Origin: Gammaproteobacteria bacterium
GTDB lineage: Bacteria; Pseudomonadota; Gammaproteobacteria; Pseudomonadales; Litorivicinaceae
Direction of reading: 5' to 3'
DNA: 36,689 nucleotides
Assembly: GCA_002731015.1 (NCBI GenBank)
Contig: PBZM01000044.1
Location: forward strand, 1 to 36,689
Under the pieces are notes generated by a model that was not told where the DNA came from, ran no database searches, and saw nothing but the letters and a program-made list of their open reading frames with translations. This document shows positions 32,376 to 36,689 of this stretch, in pieces. Position 1 is the stretch's first letter; each line of letters opens with the position of its first letter. Made by a program: the position numbers and the translations under genes.

Positions 32376-32825
32376 ATGATCAATTGTCGGCCCGCTACCA
32401 TCAAAGACTTAACCCGAATCGCGGCAGGTAATTGTGCGATGGCGAAAGAGACCGAGAGTATCAATCTATCGCAACCCAAGGTTGAAGACGGGGTTAGGGC
32501 TGTTTTATCCAACAGAAATCACGGAATTTATTGGGTCGCAGAAAAAGAAGCTCGTGTGGTAGGACAGATTCTAATTACCTACGAATGGTCTGACTGGAGA
32601 AATGCTCAGATCTGGTGGATCCAGAGTGTTTATGTATGGCCAAGCGCTAGACGTCAAGGAGTATTCAAGGCATTACTAGAATACGTAACATCGAAAGCAA
32701 CGAAAGCATCTGCATGTGGACTGCGTCTGTACGCCGATACATCGAACACCGAAGCCCACGCAACCTATCTAAACCAAGGTTTCGAAACGGGCCACTATCA
32801 AGTCTTCGAAAAAACGTTGCGATGA
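32376..32825 (+). CDS. GNAT-family N-acetyltransferase
   Basis: INCRPATIKDLTRIAAGNCAMAKETE; IQSVYVWPSARRQGVFKALLEYV acetyl-CoA motif; ATG start at 32376 preferred over TTG at 32304. Confidence 0.85.
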   Translation: MINCRPATIKDLTRIAAGNCAMAKETESINLSQPKVEDGVRAVLSNRNHGIYWVAEKEARVVGQILITYEWSDWRNAQIWWIQSVYVWPSARRQGVFKALLEYVTSKATKASACGLRLYADTSNTEAHATYLNQGFETGHYQVFEKTLR

Positions 32826-33259
32826 CTAACCTATTGACGATCAGTAAGTACAAAACCAGCGGTATCACGTCAGCCGGCATAACAATTATCTGTAGCATCA
32901 AGAGCCTTTAATTCGATCATTTCTGGTCGATCCACGGGCGCTTACAGCATGTCTGACAGTAAATGCGCCATCCAAGCAATCATAACCATCGAACCATCAA
33001 CACGTAACACAGCATCATCAGACTGACCTCCCGACCCCTATCCCAGTCAGAACGAATCGGCCCATACACGTATCTGGTTTGATAGGCGACGGACCGAAGC
33101 ACTGCGCTAGCCGCGAAAAACATTGCACAGCTCCTAGAAATCTGTGCGTCCAGAAAACGATGAGACAAAGCTGAAAATTTTTTAAGCGCCAAGTCACCAG
33201 TCCTTCCAACTCTTGCGAGGTCTATGGGTAGGATTTCCGTTTATTTCGGTATTTTTGAT

Positions 33260-34723
33260 TCAATCACCACCCACGGTCCGTCTAGCCTCTTTGACAGATA
33301 CAATTTTTATGGTGCTCGTGCCGCCCGGATTATTTAGGCGATCACCACGAGTTAACAGAACCTGACTATCACCGGGGAAAACTAATATATCAGCTACCTG
33401 ACCAACAACAAAATCGTCGATGTAGCTCATCGGCTGATCCTCGGGTGAAACAAATGCCAGCGGCATAACCCCTCGAAAAAGCGCCATCCTAGCCAACGTT
33501 CGTGATTGATTAGACAGCGCAACAATCGGTAACCTAGAGCCAGAACGACTCATCCAAAGGGGCGTGGAGCCACTTTCTGTTATACAAACTATTGCTGCTA
33601 GTTTCTTCAAATGGCTTGCGATATACATTGCTCCAAGCGCAATCGCCTCGTCCCGGCGATCGTATTGTGCCTCAACACGTGCGCCGAGGGCACGAGCTTG
33701 ATTTGTTTGCTCAGCACCCTCGGCAGTCTTGGCCATCGCCAGCACAGTCTCAATCGGGTATTCACCCGTAGCGGTTTCAGCCGACAACATTACGGCGTCG
33801 GTGCCGTCAAGCACCGCGTTTGCTACATCAAAAACTTCCGCTCGTGTCGGCATCGAATTAGATATCATCGACTCCATCATTTGCGTCGCGGTGATCACGG
33901 GACAATCTAACGCTCGAGCACGGGCGATAATTTTCTTCTGGACACCAATCAAGCGGTCGTCACCAATCTCAACCCCCAAATCACCACGCGCAACCATCAC
34001 GGCGTCGCTCGCTGATATCATCGCATCTAAAACATCCTCTGATGCGACGGCTTCCGCGCGCTCAATCTTTGCAATCAGGTCAGCCTTTGATCCACGCTTT
34101 GTCAGCGCATGTCGCGCGTGGTGAATATCTTCAGCATCGCGAGGGAACGAAATCGCAACGAAATCGGCTTCGATCTCGGCTGCCAACTTCATATCTTGAT
34201 AGTCCTTATCCGTCAGCGATCCGGCGGACAGTCCGCCGCCTTTTCTGTTGATACCCTTGTTGTTAGATAACTTGCCCCCCGTGACGACCTCTGTGAAGAT
34301 CTGCGAGCCCGTTACATCTAAAACTTTTAAGACAACGCGACCGTCATCCAAAAGCAAGATGTCTCCGGGTCCGCAGTCATTAGGCAGTCCACGATAATCG
34401 AGACCAACTATTGTCTCGTCGCCACGACTAGGATCTAGTTCAGCATCCAATATAAACTTCATCCCAACCTTCAACGTCACCGATCCGCTTTGAAATTGTG
34501 CGATTCGTATTTTCGGCCCCTGAAGATCGGCCAGTACGGCGACGGTTCGACCGATCTCATTGGCAATCGCCCGGACTTCCTTCGCACGCCTGTAGTGATC
34601 GTGAGGAACTCCGTGCGAGAAGTTCAATCGACAGACATCAACACCGGCCACAAGAAGATTCTTCATTACGCCTGGACGGTCTGTGGCCGGGCCTAAGGTG
34701 GCAACTATTTTGGTGCGTCGCAT
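33260..34723 (-). CDS. pyk: Pyruvate kinase
   Basis: RRTKIVATLGPATDRPGVMKNLLVAGVDVCRLNFSHG; VMVARGDLGVEIG; ITATQMMESMISNSMPTRAEVFDVANAVLDGTDAVMLSAETA. Confidence 0.97.
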   Translation of the reverse strand: MRRTKIVATLGPATDRPGVMKNLLVAGVDVCRLNFSHGVPHDHYRRAKEVRAIANEIGRTVAVLADLQGPKIRIAQFQSGSVTLKVGMKFILDAELDPSRGDETIVGLDYRGLPNDCGPGDILLLDDGRVVLKVLDVTGSQIFTEVVTGGKLSNNKGINRKGGGLSAGSLTDKDYQDMKLAAEIEADFVAISFPRDAEDIHHARHALTKRGSKADLIAKIERAEAVASEDVLDAMISASDAVMVARGDLGVEIGDDRLIGVQKKIIARARALDCPVITATQMMESMISNSMPTRAEVFDVANAVLDGTDAVMLSAETATGEYPIETVLAMAKTAEGAEQTNQARALGARVEAQYDRRDEAIALGAMYIASHLKKLAAIVCITESGSTPLWMSRSGSRLPIVALSNQSRTLARMALFRGVMPLAFVSPEDQPMSYIDDFVVGQVADILVFPGDSQVLLTRGDRLNNPGGTSTIKIVSVKEARRTVGGD

Positions 34724-34968
34724 ACCAAATATCCTTGTTTAGGGGTTTCGATGTCTTTGATTGATTTAATTTTGAGAAAGTTTAATCACAACCCCGCAAA
34801 CCAGGTCGTGGACCTTTATCATACTAAGGTACTTGGAGGCCTGACAAAAGTTTTGTCGTGGTAAGACAACGAGTGAGAGTTTCCAAAAAGATGCTCGATA
34901 GACCACATCTTGGATGACTCAAAATTCAACAAAGAAATCTGCTGCGTAGCTTTACCGTTAAGATCTTC

Positions 34969-34991
34969 GGGCGGAGAATACCCGCCTTTTT
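34969..34991 (+). terminator. Orphan intrinsic terminator in divergent pyk-amt intergenic region
   Basis: GGCGG-AGAATAC-CCGCC-TTTTT; no plus-strand gene lies upstream. Confidence 0.6.
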
Positions 34992-35006
34992 GGCATATAT
35001 TTCGCT
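34991..35006 (+). promoter_or_regulatory. Putative sigma-54 promoter upstream of amt
   Basis: TGGCATATATTTCGCT: GG-N10-GC, 9/12 informative positions of TGGCACG-N4-TTGCW. Confidence 0.45.
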
Positions 35007-35092
35007 CATATCTCGGAGACATAAAAATTCCGCACCAAATCCGCGCACATTGAACCAAACTTGGGCGCGTCTGGGTATTTTTACAAAAAAAC

Positions 35093-35107
35093 GCACTATT
35101 ATGGTGC
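35093..35107 (+). promoter_or_regulatory. NtrC (NRI) binding-site candidate
   Basis: GCACTATTATGGTGC, 13/15 to GCACYAWRKTGGTGC. Confidence 0.55.
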
Positions 35108-35126
35108 AAATAAATGGAGAGACTTT

Positions 35127-36347
35127 ATGGAGCCAACGCTAACAGGCTTAGCTGAACGCATCGATTTAATCGTTGCCGGGACTGACACTTTTTTTCTTTT
35201 GTTAGGCGCCATCCTCGTACTTTTTATGCATGCCGGATTCGCGTTCTTAGAAGTCGGCACCGTCCGTCACAAGAATCAAGTCAATGCACTAGTCAAAATC
35301 CTAACTGACTTTGGCGCCTCAACACTTGCATACTTTTTCGTAGGCTATCAGGTCGCTTACGCCACAGGTTTCCTAGTTAGCGCGGACCAAATGATGGCCG
35401 GCAATGGCTTTGCGCTTGTGAAATTCTTTTTTTTAGTCACGTTCGCTGCAGCCATACCCGCAATCATCTCGGGCGGTATCGCCGAGCGCGGTAATTTTTG
35501 GCCTATGATGCTTGCTAATGTTTCAATCGTGGCACTGATCTATCCACTCTTTGAGGGGATGATCTGGAACGGTAACTTTGGCTTCCAGCATTGGATAGAA
35601 AGTGTTACCGGATCAGCATTCCATGACTTCGCCGGATCTGTCGTCGTACACGGCATGGGTGGATGGCTCGCATTGGTGGGAATTATTTTCCTCGGTTCAC
35701 GGGCTGGACGAGTTCGTAATGGGACAGTAATTTCCTTCGCACCAAGTTCCATCCCGTTTCTCGCGCTCGGCGCTTGGATATTAACTGTTGGATGGTTCGG
35801 CTTCAATGTGATGAGCGCGCAGGCAGTCGAGGGCATCAGCGGGCTGGTTGCAGTGAATTCACTGATGGCTATGGTTGGCGGAACCCTTGCCGCATTGATT
35901 GTTGGAAAAAATGATCCTGGCTTTATCCATAACGGTCCGCTCGCTGGTCTTGTTGCGGTCTGCGCCGGCTCAGATGTTTTCCACCCACTCGGAGCTCTGG
36001 CAACAGGGCTAGTGGCCGGCGGCATTTTTGTTTGGCTGTTCGTTTGGTGCTCCAATCAAAAGAACATCGATGATGTTCTTGGGGTTTGGGCACTTCACGG
36101 TGTCTGCGGGGCTTGGGGCGGATTAGCTTGCGGAATCTTCGGCACGGACGCTTTCGGTGGACTAGGCGGTGTCTCGTTTATGGCTCAACTAATCGGGACG
36201 ATCACGGGCGTTAGTATCGCGGTGTTTGGGGGCTTGACAGTCTACGGACTAATCAGCCATACGCTAGGAATTCGGTTATCTGAAGAGGAGGAGTTCGACG
36301 GAGCAGATTTATCGATTCACCGCATAAAGGCCAATCCAGAAAGCTGA
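35127..36347 (+). CDS. amt: Ammonium transporter
   Basis: DTFFLLLGAILVLFMHAGFAFLEVGTVRHKNQVNALVK; DFAGSVVVHGMGGWLALVG; start ATG 35127 with GGAGAG SD rather than 35061. Confidence 0.93.
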   Translation: MEPTLTGLAERIDLIVAGTDTFFLLLGAILVLFMHAGFAFLEVGTVRHKNQVNALVKILTDFGASTLAYFFVGYQVAYATGFLVSADQMMAGNGFALVKFFFLVTFAAAIPAIISGGIAERGNFWPMMLANVSIVALIYPLFEGMIWNGNFGFQHWIESVTGSAFHDFAGSVVVHGMGGWLALVGIIFLGSRAGRVRNGTVISFAPSSIPFLALGAWILTVGWFGFNVMSAQAVEGISGLVAVNSLMAMVGGTLAALIVGKNDPGFIHNGPLAGLVAVCAGSDVFHPLGALATGLVAGGIFVWLFVWCSNQKNIDDVLGVWALHGVCGAWGGLACGIFGTDAFGGLGGVSFMAQLIGTITGVSIAVFGGLTVYGLISHTLGIRLSEEEEFDGADLSIHRIKANPES

Positions 36348-36354
36348 CTTCGGC

Positions 36355-36394
36355 TAGGCACTGCCGAAGCAGTGCCTACTTGCCTGATTTTTTG
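36355..36394 (+). terminator. Stem-loop(s) downstream of amt, probable terminator
   Basis: TAGGCACTGC-CGAA-GCAGTGCCTA perfect 10-bp stem, T-tract GATTTTTT shortly after. Confidence 0.55.
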
Positions 36395-36496
36395 AAAACG
36401 GGAGGTGCCTCGCGAACCAAACCGTTGGTAAGTAATCATAAAATAAAAGCTTTAAGGTAAATTATCCGTTTCGCACCAGTTTCAAATGAAATTTGA

Positions 36497-36689
36497 TTAG
36501 GTTAGAACATCGGCCGTGGACGATATTTTTTGCTCTTCTTGAGGTTGATCCGTAGTCTCCAACAGATAATCTTCTTTTAAGCCAAGCAGATCATCAGACG
36601 TCTCGTAACCTAGTTTTGCATACAAATGATCAATAGTTTCTTGGATCGACTGAACCGCGCTCTCATCTTTCGGATTGTCTGCAAGCACG
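36497..36689 (-). CDS. C-terminal part of an unidentified CDS running off the right edge
   Basis: Open minus-strand frame to the window end (VLADNPKDESAVQSIQETIDHLYAKLGYETSDDLLGLKEDYLLETTD...*); GTG at edge need not be the start. Confidence 0.45.
   Translation of the reverse strand, partial: VLADNPKDESAVQSIQETIDHLYAKLGYETSDDLLGLKEDYLLETTDQPQEEQKISSTADVLT

Noticed and set aside
35540-36055. 171-aa minus-strand ORF
   Set aside because: Antisense within amt; Pro/Thr-rich artefact with no recognisable domain.

Overview
Gammaproteobacterial-type chromosomal window, inferred from gene content and order (queA-tgt-yajC-secD-secF, lptF/lptG, pepA-holC-valS, nrdA-nrdB). The left ~10 kb is a surface-glycan locus: a LegB-type 4,6-dehydratase, a TviB-type nucleotide-sugar dehydrogenase, an O-antigen ligase/polymerase, UDP-glucuronate decarboxylase, five glycosyltransferases and a small exported protein of unknown function. 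It ends at a bidirectional terminator facing a porin gene. The rest is mostly housekeeping: Sec accessory proteins, queuosine genes, tRNA-Leu(CAA), LptFG, PepA/HolC/ValS, class Ia ribonucleotide reductase, a PfkB kinase, VOC and GNAT proteins, pyruvate kinase and Amt. The most interesting signals are non-coding. (1) An intergenic minus-strand element at ~31415-31558 has a perfect TATAAT, two ANGGAN hexaloop hairpins, further GGA motifs and a terminator-like 3' end, so it is a candidate CsrA/RsmA-sequestering sRNA. (2) The nrdAB control region has two perfect DnaA boxes and a tandem NrdR-box pair at 32-bp spacing, which moves the nrdA start to 26086. (3) The pyk-amt intergenic region has an orphan terminator with a candidate sRNA, followed by a sigma-54-like promoter and a near-consensus NtrC site. 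(4) A relic of an ABC-transporter ATPase lies inside the glycan locus. All calls are from reading the sequence; no searches or folding programs were run.
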